Part shown: piece after piece, positions 42,511 through 51,462 of the stretch | Layout of the letters: every line of letters begins with the position of its first letter | Numbering within the stretch: position 1 is the first letter of the stretch | From: CAZENU01 sp965117035 | GTDB taxonomy: Bacteria > Chloroflexota > Dehalococcoidia > Lucifugimonadales > CAZENU01 | NCBI GenBank assembly: GCA_965117035.1 | Contig: OZ220748.1 | Coordinates: 1,178,001-1,242,000 of the forward strand | Direction of reading: 5' to 3' | DNA length: 64,000 nucleotides | Notes under the pieces: generated by a model | Database searches by the model: none | The model's input: the letters and a program-made list of their open reading frames with translations, nothing else | Told to the model about the DNA's origin: nothing | Program-made: the position numbers and the translations under genes

Positions 42511-42559
42511 CGCGTCTGCAACCGGTGCACTACGTACAACGCACCAAAGGGCGCCGCAT

Positions 42560-42644
42560 CTGTTTCAGAGTCGAGGGGACACCTGACCCGTTCGCCCCGA
42601 GTGCCCCGACGCTTCGTCGGGGTGTATCGAGGGGCCGCCGTGAA
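42560..42644. repeat. Dispersed repeat with CCCCGACG hairpin, copy 2 (inverted)
   Basis: Reverse complement nearly identical to 13321-13403, including the perfect CCCCGACGCTTCGTCGGGG hairpin. Intergenic, after addA. Confidence 0.85.
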
Positions 42645-42662
42645 GTGCGGGCGAGGCCCAGC

Positions 42663-42736
42663 CCCAATCATCCCAATCATCAGAATCCCACAAATCACAG
42701 TTCAGACGTTCCGCTTCACCAACTCTGAACAGTTAC
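42663..42736. repeat. Dispersed repeat, inverted copy of 17981-18072
   Basis: CCCAATCATCCCAATCA and AATCACAGTTCAGACGTTCC match the reverse complement of the segment at 17981-18072. It directly adjoins the hairpin repeat at 42560, suggesting a composite repeat. Confidence 0.65.
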
Positions 42737-42783
42737 AGGGCTGTTGGTGAGTTGACCTGCGGGGCACCGTGTGCAATTGTGAT

Positions 42784-43032
42784 ATGGCTGCACACTTTGC
42801 GGGGCAGCCGAATAGCATGGCCAGCGTCCAGCGATCCACTCCAGACGACAACCGCGATCGTTCCGTCCCCCAATCGGACGAGCGCCAGCGCCTGGAACTC
42901 TTCGAATCGGTCGCTGACCTCGAGGACTTCTTCCGCGGTTGCGACGCGGTGCCAGGTCCAGACAGGGAACCGGACTGGGAAGAGCATTTGGCCGTGATTG
43001 CGGAAGCGCGCGGGCGCAGCTTGGTCCCATAG
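42784..43032 (+). CDS. Possible small hypothetical protein
   Basis: An 82-residue frame from the ATG at 42784; an in-frame ATG at 42817 would give 71 residues. I do not recognise it. The C-terminal half (LELFESVADLEDFFRGCDA, then EPDWEEHLAVIAEARGRS) has the acidic, helical look of a real protein or a small antitoxin-like component. It is next to a repeat, has no clear ribosome site, and no partner toxin is visible. Low confidence. Confidence 0.35.
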   Translation: MAAHFAGQPNSMASVQRSTPDDNRDRSVPQSDERQRLELFESVADLEDFFRGCDAVPGPDREPDWEEHLAVIAEARGRSLVP

Positions 43033-43058
43033 AGAAGCACCGGACGGCTAGCGTGACC

Positions 43059-44462
43059 ATGAGCGAGCAAGACATCGCGCTGATGGCGCACCTGATGCGC
43101 CGCGCCGGGTTCGGCGCGACCCGGGACGAGCTCGACCGCCGCGCCGAGGCGGGCTACGAGGCGACGGTCGAGGAGCTGCTGCACCCGGAGCGGCAGCCGG
43201 AGATCGACCGGCTCGACCTGCTGCGCTACCAGCCCTGGACCTGGAAGCCGGGCACGATGAGCAACCCAGGCTCCGCGACCTGGCTCTACTACATGGTCAA
43301 CACGCGGCGCCCCCTCGAAGAGAAGATGACCCTCTTCTGGCACCAGGTCTTCGCCACGGGCGTCTCCAAGGTCGACCACTGGGACGAGATCGCCGACATG
43401 ATCGACATGTTCCGCGAAAAGGGGCTCGGCAGCTACAGGGAGCTTCTCCTGGAGGTCGCCAGGAACCCGGCGATGATCTACTGGCTCGACAACAACGAGA
43501 ACCACGCCAGGGCGGTGAACGAGAACTGGGGCCGCGAGCTGCTGGAGCTGTTCAGCATGGGCGTCGGCTCGTACACCGAGGACGACGTGTACGAGTGCTC
43601 CCGCGCCTTCACGGGCTGGACGATGGACTACAAGCTGCCGCGCTTCCCCTACGGCCGCTTCGACTGGAGCTTCCGCTACCGGCCCGAGGACCACGACGAC
43701 GGCGAAAAGACCTTCCTGGGCGAGACGGGCCGGTTCAACGGCGAGGACGTGATCGACATCATCTGCCGCCAGCCGGCGACGGCGCGGTTCGTCGCCCGCC
43801 ACCTGTACAACTTCTTCGTCGCCGACGAGGTGCAGGTCCCCGCTTGGAACGGCACGCCGCCGAAGGATCCCGAGACGGTCGACGCCATGGCCGCCGCGTT
43901 CCTGGAGTCCGGCTCGGAGATGCGGCCCGTGCTCAGGACCATGTTCAACTCCGACGCCTTCAGGAACGCCCGCAAGACGCGGGTGAAGTCTCCCGCCGAG
44001 GTCGTCGCCGGAACGCTCAGGCTGGTAGGCGGCGCCGATTTCCCCGTGCCGGGCTACGGCGAGTTGTCGCGGCAGCCGGGATACATGGGGCAGGAGCTCC
44101 TCAACCCGCCGTCCGTCGAGGGCTGGCAGACGGGCGACGAGTGGATCACGAGCGGCGCCTTGGTCGAGCGGGTCAACTTCATGTCGGCGCTGGTCGCCGA
44201 TCTGGACCGCCCCGGCGTCGGCGAGATGGTCGACAGGCTGCGGGCCGACGCCCCAACCGCGCCGGCGCGGCTCGTCGACGCCTGCGTCGACTTCCTCGGC
44301 GCGCCCGACGTCGACGACGAGACGAGGAGCAGCCTGGAGCGCCGCGCCGCGGAGCACGGCGACCTCACCTGGACGACGCCGGGCAAGGCGCGGACCTCCA
44401 CCGGGCGCGTCGTCGATATGCTCAAGCTGGTCGTGTCCGCCCGCGAGCTGCAGCTAGCGTAG
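43059..44462 (+). CDS. DUF1800 domain protein
   Basis: This 467-residue protein is a DUF1800 member: ALMAHLMRRAGFGATRDELD at the start, EKMTLFWHQVFATGVSKV, ENWGRELLELFSMGVGSYTE, ARFVARHLYNFFVADEV and PPSVEGWQTGDEWITS along its length. Family members are often paired with DUF1501 proteins and may be exported or act on cell-surface material; function is unproven. Here no signal peptide is visible and the neighbour, 13 nt downstream, is an NHL-repeat protein instead of DUF1501. An in-frame GTG is two codons upstream. Confidence 0.88.
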   Translation: MSEQDIALMAHLMRRAGFGATRDELDRRAEAGYEATVEELLHPERQPEIDRLDLLRYQPWTWKPGTMSNPGSATWLYYMVNTRRPLEEKMTLFWHQVFATGVSKVDHWDEIADMIDMFREKGLGSYRELLLEVARNPAMIYWLDNNENHARAVNENWGRELLELFSMGVGSYTEDDVYECSRAFTGWTMDYKLPRFPYGRFDWSFRYRPEDHDDGEKTFLGETGRFNGEDVIDIICRQPATARFVARHLYNFFVADEVQVPAWNGTPPKDPETVDAMAAAFLESGSEMRPVLRTMFNSDAFRNARKTRVKSPAEVVAGTLRLVGGADFPVPGYGELSRQPGYMGQELLNPPSVEGWQTGDEWITSGALVERVNFMSALVADLDRPGVGEMVDRLRADAPTAPARLVDACVDFLGAPDVDDETRSSLERRAAEHGDLTWTTPGKARTSTGRVVDMLKLVVSARELQLA

Positions 44463-44475
44463 GCGAGACGACGTC

Positions 44476-45537
44476 ATGCTGACCCAGGTCGTCGCGGGCC
44501 GCGTCTACGACTATTCCCACTGCGTGGGCGAGTACATGGGCGGCATGGAGTGGCCCGGCGAGGGCTTCGCGCTCCCCATCGCGACCGCCGTGGGTGACGG
44601 CGACGTCGTCTACGTGCTCAGCCGCGGCATGGAGAGCACAGGCTACGGCGACCCGCTCGAGCCGCGGGCGTTCGGCGTCCGCGTGGGCAAGTTCCACATG
44701 CCGCCGGAGCCCGGCCGCGAGCAGCACCTGGCCACATTCGGAGACTACGGCTCGGGGGACGGCCAGTTCACGTGGCCGGCCGGAATCGCCCTCGACGGCG
44801 CCGGCAACGTCTACGTCACCGACGAGTGGTCGAACCGCGTATCGGTCTTCGACGCGGACGGCGAGCCGCTACGTCAGTGGGGCGCGCCGGGCGACGGCCC
44901 CGGACAATTCGACCGGCCGTCCGGCATCGCCATCGACGCCCGCGACAACGTCTACGTCGTCGACAGCCTGAACCACCGCGTCCAGCGGCTGACCCCGGAC
45001 GGAGCCTACTCGGGCGAGTGGGGCGGCTTCGGCGACGCCCCAGGCATGTTCGACTCGCCCTGGGGCGCGGCCGTAGACCACGCGGGGCACGTCTACGTCG
45101 CCGACCACAAGAACGACCGCGTGCAGCGCTTCACGCCGGACGGCGAATTCGTCGCCCGATACGGCTCCTCCGGCACGGGGCCGGGGCAACTCCACCGCCC
45201 GTCCGACGTGGCCGTCGACCCGGACGGCGACGTATACGTGGCCGACTGGGCGAACAGCCGCGTGCAGGTGTTCGACGGATCGGGGGCATTCCTGGCGACA
45301 CTCGCCGGCGACGCCCAGGAGCTATCCGCCTGGGCGAAGCTGACGGTCGACGCGAACCCCGACATCCAGAAGGCGCGCCGCAGGGCGAGCCTGGAGCCGG
45401 AGTGGCGGTTCGCGCTGCCGACCGGCGTCAACTTCGACGCGGCGCGCTCCCGGCTCATCGTCGCCGACACCCAGCGCTACCGCCTGCAGCTCTACACCAA
45501 GCAGCTCGACTACGTAGAAGCCCAAGCCAATCTGTAG
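44476..45537 (+). CDS. NHL-repeat beta-propeller protein
   Basis: This 353-residue protein contains at least four clear NHL repeats with the pattern GQFxxPxGIAxDxxxNVYVxDxxNxRVQ: GQFTWPAGIALDGAGNVYVT, GQFDRPSGIAIDARDNVYVV, a third with SPWGAAVDHAGHVYVADHKN, and GQLHRPSDVAVDPDGDVYVA. These form a propeller, as in peptidylglycine lyase-like and surface-sensor proteins. No signal peptide or catalytic site is evident. It starts 13 nt after the DUF1800 gene and is probably translated from the same mRNA, so the two may form a functional pair. Confidence 0.85.
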   Translation: MLTQVVAGRVYDYSHCVGEYMGGMEWPGEGFALPIATAVGDGDVVYVLSRGMESTGYGDPLEPRAFGVRVGKFHMPPEPGREQHLATFGDYGSGDGQFTWPAGIALDGAGNVYVTDEWSNRVSVFDADGEPLRQWGAPGDGPGQFDRPSGIAIDARDNVYVVDSLNHRVQRLTPDGAYSGEWGGFGDAPGMFDSPWGAAVDHAGHVYVADHKNDRVQRFTPDGEFVARYGSSGTGPGQLHRPSDVAVDPDGDVYVADWANSRVQVFDGSGAFLATLAGDAQELSAWAKLTVDANPDIQKARRRASLEPEWRFALPTGVNFDAARSRLIVADTQRYRLQLYTKQLDYVEAQANL

Positions 45538-45559
45538 CGCGGCAAGCCGCCGGCTGCGA

Positions 45560-46636
45560 CTACGTCATACGCCACTCGACGCCGTGGTCGGACGTGGCCT
45601 TGCGGAACCAGTCGACCACCTCGGGATGGTAGGGGATGCCCTTCTCCGAGCGATCGGCCTCCGTCTGCGCCTCGGGGTAGCCTGAGTAGAGCACTCGGCC
45701 GGCGCCCTCGACGGGCGGGCAGTCGAGCAGGTCGGTAAGGTACTGCTCGAGGTCGTCCTTGAACTCGTCGGGGTCGCTGAAGCCGGAGATATCCCACGCG
45801 ACGAAATGGTGGACCGATCCGCCCCTTCGCCGCGGCCCGGCGCCGGTCGCCGTCAGCACGCTGGTGAGCACCTCCGACATGACGGACAGCGCGTACCCCT
45901 TCTGCGAGCCGCCCTCCCTGGTCGAGCCGAGCGGCAGCAGCATGTACTCGTCCGGGATCTCCGACTCCTCCATGATCGGGTTGCCCTTCGCGTCCGTGAT
46001 CCAGCCGGGCAGGATCGTCTCGCCGAGCCGCTCGGCCAGGTAGATCTTGTTGCCCGCGACGACGCTCGGGGCGCCGTCGTAGACGAACGGCGGGAGGGTC
46101 TTCGCCGGCGCCGCGAAAGCCAGCGCGTTGAGCCCCAGGAGCTCCTGCGTGCCGAACGTCGGCACCATGCGCACGCCGCCGGTCGTCGTCGCCATGCCGA
46201 GCATGTCGTGCTCGACGGCCATGTGAGCGTAGTAGGCGCACGGGCCCAAGTGGCGGCAGTTGACCACCGACGCCGCGCCGATGCCGTACTTCGACGCGCG
46301 CTCTATCGCCTCCGCCATCGCCCTCGGCGAGACGACCATGCCGTGGCCGCCGTCGCCGTCCATCAGGCAGGTCGCCTTGTTGTCGCGGACGAGCTTCCAG
46401 TTCGGGGTCGGGTTGATGCCGCCCTCGAGGAGGCTGGCCAGGTATCCCCGCAGCAGGTTGCTCACGCCGTGGGTGTCGATGCCCCTCAGGTCGGCGTACA
46501 TGAGCACGTCGGCCGTCAGCGCCGCGTCGTCGGGCGGCATCCCGCAGGCCTCCAGCAGGCGCTCGGTCGTCCACCTCGCGTCGTCGGCCCGGACCCTGAC
46601 CTCCAGCTCCTCGGGAACGTGAAACTTCTCCAGCAA
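45560..46636 (-). CDS. Ldh_2 family malate/L-lactate-type dehydrogenase
   Basis: This 358-residue NAD(P)-dependent oxidoreductase belongs to the Ldh_2/MdhG family, which oxidises 2-hydroxyacids such as malate, lactate, ureidoglycolate or sulfolactate. Family segments are VLMYADLRGIDTHGVSNLLR near residues 46-65, VVNCRHLGPCAYYAHMAVEH, TTGGVRMVPTFGTQ and GSTREGGSQKGYALSVMSEVL. The TTG at 46634-46636 is chosen because GGAGG lies 6 nt upstream; the frame is open further. Substrate is undetermined. It is convergent with the NHL gene. Confidence 0.9.
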   Translation of the reverse strand: MLEKFHVPEELEVRVRADDARWTTERLLEACGMPPDDAALTADVLMYADLRGIDTHGVSNLLRGYLASLLEGGINPTPNWKLVRDNKATCLMDGDGGHGMVVSPRAMAEAIERASKYGIGAASVVNCRHLGPCAYYAHMAVEHDMLGMATTTGGVRMVPTFGTQELLGLNALAFAAPAKTLPPFVYDGAPSVVAGNKIYLAERLGETILPGWITDAKGNPIMEESEIPDEYMLLPLGSTREGGSQKGYALSVMSEVLTSVLTATGAGPRRRGGSVHHFVAWDISGFSDPDEFKDDLEQYLTDLLDCPPVEGAGRVLYSGYPEAQTEADRSEKGIPYHPEVVDWFRKATSDHGVEWRMT

Positions 46637-46805
46637 TGGTCGCCTCCTCCCGGCCGGTGCATCCTGGCGGCCGGCGTACAGGGCAGTATACGGCTTCGCG
46701 GCCGGAACTAGCACTTGACCATCAAACGGGCAGCTATTGGTAAGGAGTACACAAGCAGCACCGCTTAACGTTCCCCGATGTTGTACGGCCCGTTGGGTTA
46801 CGCCT

Positions 46806-47774
46806 TCACCGTGTTATCTGACTGTCAATGTGATCTTTGAGGGCCGCCACAAGCTCTTCTTTCTCGCCTAGTCGCCACTCGTCTCGCGATCGGACGGCGC
46901 ATGGGGCGATTTGCTTTCGACGGAGTTCGATTGCCAACGTGACGACTACCTTGACTGAGTCCACATCAGCCGAACACTGGCTTTCGATGCACGCGTCCGC
47001 AACTACCTTCTGGAATTCTCCATTCGTTCCCGTGATTGCCGGGGACGCCATATCTGCTAGGTCGTATTTCGTGATGTTGTCTACCAGATTCCGTATGTCT
47101 CGTTCTTGAACCTCTTTCTCCCAACACAGCTCGCACGGCGGCGCCTTGTCCTTCAGCCTGTACGTCGTCCCATGCCGTACACTAGCCGGTGAAAGTGTCT
47201 GCGCGTAGGCTTGGAACTCGAACCTGGTCGGTTGGGAGCAACGAACGAGAGGGGATTGGTAAGCGAGGCATTTGCTATTCGCTTCTATTCTCGCGGCCTC
47301 CTCACGAGCGCATCTGTCGGCGTCGACGGCTTCAAACCAGAAGGCTTGTGGCCTCGGCGGCCATTGATTCGGCGAGTAGCGTGTCGCCTTGACAACGTCT
47401 CTCTCGGCTGACAGGGATTCCAACGCGACTGCCACATAGTAGTCATTGAGCCAATGTGGCTTCGCAGGTGTGATCTCGCCCAACTGATCGCGCTTTGATC
47501 TGCTTGGGTTGCCTGCTAGGCAGTTATCGTACGCTTGTATTCCTATCTCTAGGCTTTTTGTTTCCAGCGTCCGTCGCATGGCTTTCTTTGCCACGCGTAG
47601 TCTGTATCGGGTTTTCGCTCTTCGATACAACCTTGAGATAATCGTCCAGCCTGTCCACTGCCTTACAGTGGACCACAGCTGCTGTATTTCCTTACCCGTG
47701 CTTTTCAGGAGAGCAAGCAGGGCCATGACATTGGCTGTCCACAATGTCCAGTTTTCGGGAAGGAAGTCCATCAT
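46806..47774 (-). CDS. Unknown protein in a lower-GC pocket, possibly membrane-anchored
   Basis: A 322-residue protein I do not recognise. It starts with two Met codons after GGAGCGAGA. The N-terminal 25 residues (WTLWTANVMALLALLKSTGK) are hydrophobic and could be one membrane segment, followed by a basic helical stretch (ISRLYRRAKTRYRLRVAKKA). Four cysteines appear later, including a CxxC in APPCELCWEKEV, suggesting a metal site. GC and codon use are much lower than in the neighbours, so it was probably acquired. No adjacent genes help define its role. Confidence 0.6.
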   Translation of the reverse strand: MMDFLPENWTLWTANVMALLALLKSTGKEIQQLWSTVRQWTGWTIISRLYRRAKTRYRLRVAKKAMRRTLETKSLEIGIQAYDNCLAGNPSRSKRDQLGEITPAKPHWLNDYYVAVALESLSAERDVVKATRYSPNQWPPRPQAFWFEAVDADRCAREEAARIEANSKCLAYQSPLVRCSQPTRFEFQAYAQTLSPASVRHGTTYRLKDKAPPCELCWEKEVQERDIRNLVDNITKYDLADMASPAITGTNGEFQKVVADACIESQCSADVDSVKVVVTLAIELRRKQIAPCAVRSRDEWRLGEKEELVAALKDHIDSQITR

Positions 47775-47996
47775 TCTCGCTCCATAACTGATCCTGCATC
47801 CGGCAGGCCCAGTCGCCAGTCCTCGCTCACGGCCACTGCCACTGGCGAAACCAGTTTAGCTGCCAAGTCTTGAGAACTCCATGCCCCTCTTCGCCGGGAC
47901 CATCAGAACCGTGGCAGCGTCGGCACAAGGGCCCATCTGAATTGTGGAGAAGACGCCTGCCCTCAAGGGCTAAGCACGGCTTCGCGGCCGGAAGCC

Positions 47997-50900
47997 CTAG
48001 CCCCAGTTCTTCGACGGCGGCAGGGCGTAGTCGAGCGGTATGCCCTCTATGTGCCGCGCCACGACGTTCATCGTCCCGTCGCGGCGGGAGACGAAGCCGC
48101 GCACCTTCAGCATCGGCTCCCGGATCGCGAGCCTGTAGCGCTCGAATACCTGCGGCCACACGACCAGCGGCACGTGCCCGAACTCGTCCTCGAGCGTGAC
48201 GAACACCGCGCTCGCGTTGGGGTGCTGCCTGCGTATGACCAGCCCGGCGACGGTGATCTCGGCGCCGTCCTCCAGGTCGGTCACGCCGCGGCTCGGCGTG
48301 ACGTCTCGTGGAAGGCGGTCCCGGAGGTAGGCCATGAAGTGGCCGCCGGGATGGACGCCCATGGTGCGGTACTCGTCGAGCATCGCCTCCCAGTCGGTCA
48401 TCATCGGCAGTTGGGCCATGTCCTGCTCGACTGGTAGCCGGAGCGTCTTCTGGGCGCCGACGGGCTGGTAGAGCAGGCCGACCTCCCACAGGGCCGCCCG
48501 GCGGTCCGGCGTCATCGCGTCGAAGGCCCCGGCCGCGACGAGGGACTCGACCGCCTCGCGCCGCAGGCCGCTGCGCTCCATCGCGTCGGCCAGGCCGCGG
48601 AAGGGGCCTCCACGCTCGCGGGCGGCCACCACGGCGTCCGCGTTCGCCTCGCCCAGCCCCCTGACGTTCAGCAGCCCGAGCATGAAGGTGCTGTCGTCGA
48701 CTATCGCGCACCTCGCGCCGCTCTCGTTGACGTCGGGGTTGAGCACCCGTATGCCGTGCCGCTTCGCATCCTCCTTCAGGGTCTCGATGTTGTAGAAGCC
48801 CATCGGCTGCTGGTTGAAGATGGCGACGAAGAACTCCAGCGGATGGTGCAGCTTGAGCCAGGACATCTGGTAGGCGGTGACGCCGAAGGCGTAGGCGTGC
48901 GACTCGGGGAACATGTACTGGCCGGAGAACTTGCCGAATATCTTGCGGGCGCTCTCCTCGGGCACGCCCTTCGCGGCGGCGCCCTCCCGGAACTTCTGCC
49001 AGTACGCCTCGATCAGGCCCCTGTTGTTCCTGCGGCCGAATGCGCGCCGCAGGTTGTCGGCGTCCCTGTAGCTGAAACCGGCGACCTCGACGGCCAGCTC
49101 GTTCACTTGGTCCTGGTAGAGGATGATGCCCAGGGTGCGCTCCAGCGCCTTTTTCTCGGCGGGATGGTCGTAGTCCCACTCGGCCCCGCCGCGGTAGCGC
49201 CTTATGAACTGCGTGACCCCGTCGTTGACGCCCACGCCGGGCCGGACGGCCGCCACCTCGTACGCCATCTCCTGCAGGTTGCGCGGCCTCAGACGCACCA
49301 CCGTCTGCATCTGGGCGGCCGACTCGATCTGGAAGATGCCGATCGTGTCGGCCCTGTGTATCGAGTCGTATACATCCTGGTCGTCGAAGTCGATCGACGA
49401 CAGGTCGATGAACTTCCCGGTGCGCTCTTCGACCATCTCGAGCGCCTCCTGCATCTGCGACAGCGCGCCGAGGCCGAGAAAGTCGATCTTGACGAAGCCA
49501 GCGTCGGACACCGTGTCCCTGTCCCACTGGCAGACGTAGCGGTCCTCCATCCCGCCGGGCACGACGGGCACCATGTCGATCAGCGGCCTGTCGCTGATTA
49601 TCATGCCGCCCGCGTGCTGCATCAGGTACTTGGGGAAGCCCTGCAGCTCCTCGGCGAGATCGACGAGCGTGTCCCAGACCGGGGCGTCGACCTTGTGCCT
49701 GAAGTCGGGCAGGCCGGACATCTCGGACTTGAGGCTCTTCGCGTGGCGGGCGTCGACCCGCTTGGCCAGCTTGTCTACGTCCTCGGCGGGAATGCCGAGG
49801 GCCTTGCCCAGGTCGCGGATGCACCCCTTCATCTTGTAGGTGGCTATCGCGCCGGTCAGCGCGGCACGCTCCCACCCGTACCTCTCGTGCACGCGCCTGA
49901 TCGTCTCCTCCCGGATGTCCCGCGGGAAGTCGATGTCTATGTCGGGCGCGTTGCCCATCTCGTCGTTTATGAAGCGGTCGAGGCTCAGGCCGTACAAGAG
50001 AGGGTCGATGTGCGACAGCCCGATCAGGTAGCCCACGAGCATGGCGACCGACGAGCCGCGTCCGCGGCCCGGGGGGCGCTCCTCCAGCGGCGTCTCGGGG
50101 TCTCCGTGGCCGAGGTCGATCATTGCCTCGCGGGCGATCTGGATCACCTCGTAGTAGATCAGGAAGAAGCCGGCCAGGTCGTGCTTGCGTATCAGGCGGA
50201 ACTCCTCGTCGAGCCTCTCGCGCACCTCGGGCGTTATCGACCCGTACTTGCGTGCCGCAGCCGCCTCGCAGACCTGCTCCAGGTAGCCCTGGGCGGTGTG
50301 ACCGTCCGGCAGGTCGCCGTAGTCGGGGAAGCGGTACCCGAGGTTCGTCTCCAGGTTGAACTCGCAGCGCTCGGCTATCCGTAGGGTGTTGCGCAGCGCC
50401 TCCGGGAGACCGCGGAAGTACCGCGCCATCTCCTCCGCCGACCTGAGATGGAAGTTCGCGTTGGCCCGCCGCTCCCGGTGCGTCTCCTCCAGGGTCCTGT
50501 TGTGCCGGATGGCGACGAGGGCGTCCTGCAGCCGGTGGCGCTCGCGCACGTGGTAGTGGACGTTGTTGGTCGCGACCACGTCCACGCCGGCCGTCCGGGC
50601 CAGCCGCACGAGGCGCCTGTTCCTCGTCGTGTCGCCGTGGACCAGGTTCTGCTGGAGCTCGACGAAGACATCGTCGCGCCCGAACCACTCCACGTAGCTC
50701 CGCAGCTCCGCCTCGGCGGCGTCGGGCCGGTCGCCGGCCGCGAGGCTGGGCACCCTGCCCTTCGGGCAGCCGGTGAGGAGCACGAGCCCCTCGGCGTGCT
50801 CCTTCAGCAGCGCCGGGTTCAGCCTCGGGTCTCTCCTGTCGCCGTCCACGCCGGCCCGCGATGCGGTCAGCAGGTTGCAGAGATTGGAGTAGCCGCGGCG

Positions 50901-51143
50901 TGTCCGCGCCAGCAGGGTCAGGTGGGAGCCGTCCGCCAGGGTCACCTCCGCGCCGGTGATGGGCTTGACGTCGAGACTGTTCGCGATGCGCGAGAACTCC
51001 ATCGCGCCGCACAGGTTGTCGTGGTCGGTCAGGGCGAGCGCCGGGTAGCCGAGCTCGACGGCGCGGGCGAGCAGTTCCTCCAAGAACGAGGCGCCCTCCT
51101 GGAAGGAGTAGTTGCTGTGGCAGTGGAGCTCGACGTAGTCCAT
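47997..51143 (-). CDS. dnaE2: Error-prone DNA polymerase, DnaE2 type
   Basis: This 1048-residue C-family polymerase acts in damage-induced mutagenesis. The N-terminal PHP domain starts YVELHCHSNYSFQEGASF with LALTDHDNL. The polymerase Asp pair is in GNAPDIDIDFPRDIREET, and IFQIESAAQMQTVVRLRP, YQMSWLKLHHPLEFFVAIFN and an OB domain (EDGAEITVAGLVIRRQHPN) follow. It ends PPSKNWG, comparable to the usual PPSRDFR tail of DnaE2. The ATG at 51143 is the first Met before homology. It is the last gene of an imuB-type cassette, 31 nt after the DUF6504-like gene. Confidence 0.92.
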   Translation of the reverse strand: MDYVELHCHSNYSFQEGASFLEELLARAVELGYPALALTDHDNLCGAMEFSRIANSLDVKPITGAEVTLADGSHLTLLARTRRGYSNLCNLLTASRAGVDGDRRDPRLNPALLKEHAEGLVLLTGCPKGRVPSLAAGDRPDAAEAELRSYVEWFGRDDVFVELQQNLVHGDTTRNRRLVRLARTAGVDVVATNNVHYHVRERHRLQDALVAIRHNRTLEETHRERRANANFHLRSAEEMARYFRGLPEALRNTLRIAERCEFNLETNLGYRFPDYGDLPDGHTAQGYLEQVCEAAAARKYGSITPEVRERLDEEFRLIRKHDLAGFFLIYYEVIQIAREAMIDLGHGDPETPLEERPPGRGRGSSVAMLVGYLIGLSHIDPLLYGLSLDRFINDEMGNAPDIDIDFPRDIREETIRRVHERYGWERAALTGAIATYKMKGCIRDLGKALGIPAEDVDKLAKRVDARHAKSLKSEMSGLPDFRHKVDAPVWDTLVDLAEELQGFPKYLMQHAGGMIISDRPLIDMVPVVPGGMEDRYVCQWDRDTVSDAGFVKIDFLGLGALSQMQEALEMVEERTGKFIDLSSIDFDDQDVYDSIHRADTIGIFQIESAAQMQTVVRLRPRNLQEMAYEVAAVRPGVGVNDGVTQFIRRYRGGAEWDYDHPAEKKALERTLGIILYQDQVNELAVEVAGFSYRDADNLRRAFGRRNNRGLIEAYWQKFREGAAAKGVPEESARKIFGKFSGQYMFPESHAYAFGVTAYQMSWLKLHHPLEFFVAIFNQQPMGFYNIETLKEDAKRHGIRVLNPDVNESGARCAIVDDSTFMLGLLNVRGLGEANADAVVAARERGGPFRGLADAMERSGLRREAVESLVAAGAFDAMTPDRRAALWEVGLLYQPVGAQKTLRLPVEQDMAQLPMMTDWEAMLDEYRTMGVHPGGHFMAYLRDRLPRDVTPSRGVTDLEDGAEITVAGLVIRRQHPNASAVFVTLEDEFGHVPLVVWPQVFERYRLAIREPMLKVRGFVSRRDGTMNVVARHIEGIPLDYALPPSKNWG

Positions 51144-51174
51144 GAGATTCCGCGCGGGTCCGGCCGGCCGGGGC

Positions 51175-51462
51175 TCAGGCCCGCTGCCTGTACCAGGCCC
51201 CGCTGCCCAGGTCACGGAAGACGGTGACGGTCCCGCCGCCCTCCAGGGCGGCCCGGTAGTAGCGCCGGGCCACGGGATCGGGCCGCCACCACTCGTCAAC
51301 GATCTCCCACACGTCCACTATGGAGGCGATCTTCGCCCGCCGGCCGTCCGCGACGACGAGGGCCGGCCGGCGGTTGTCGTCCTCCTCGACCCGCACCGGC
51401 TCCGGCCGGTTCAGGGGACGAATTCGACCAGGGCCTGTCTTCTTTCGGGGAGTCTTGACCAC
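51175..51462 (-). CDS. DUF6504-like small protein of the imuB-dnaE2 cassette
   Basis: A 95-residue protein if read from GTG at 51460-51462, overlapping the imuB-like 3' end by 52 nt; GTG at 51396 would give 73 residues without the overlap. The C-terminal half, DEWWRPDPVARRYYRAALEG then VTVFRDLGSGAWYRQRA, matches the DUF6504-type motif found next to ImuB/DnaE2 genes. Its function is unknown, though its place between the two mutagenesis genes suggests a helper of that pathway. Confidence 0.75.
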   Translation of the reverse strand: MVKTPRKKTGPGRIRPLNRPEPVRVEEDDNRRPALVVADGRRAKIASIVDVWEIVDEWWRPDPVARRYYRAALEGGGTVTVFRDLGSGAWYRQRA

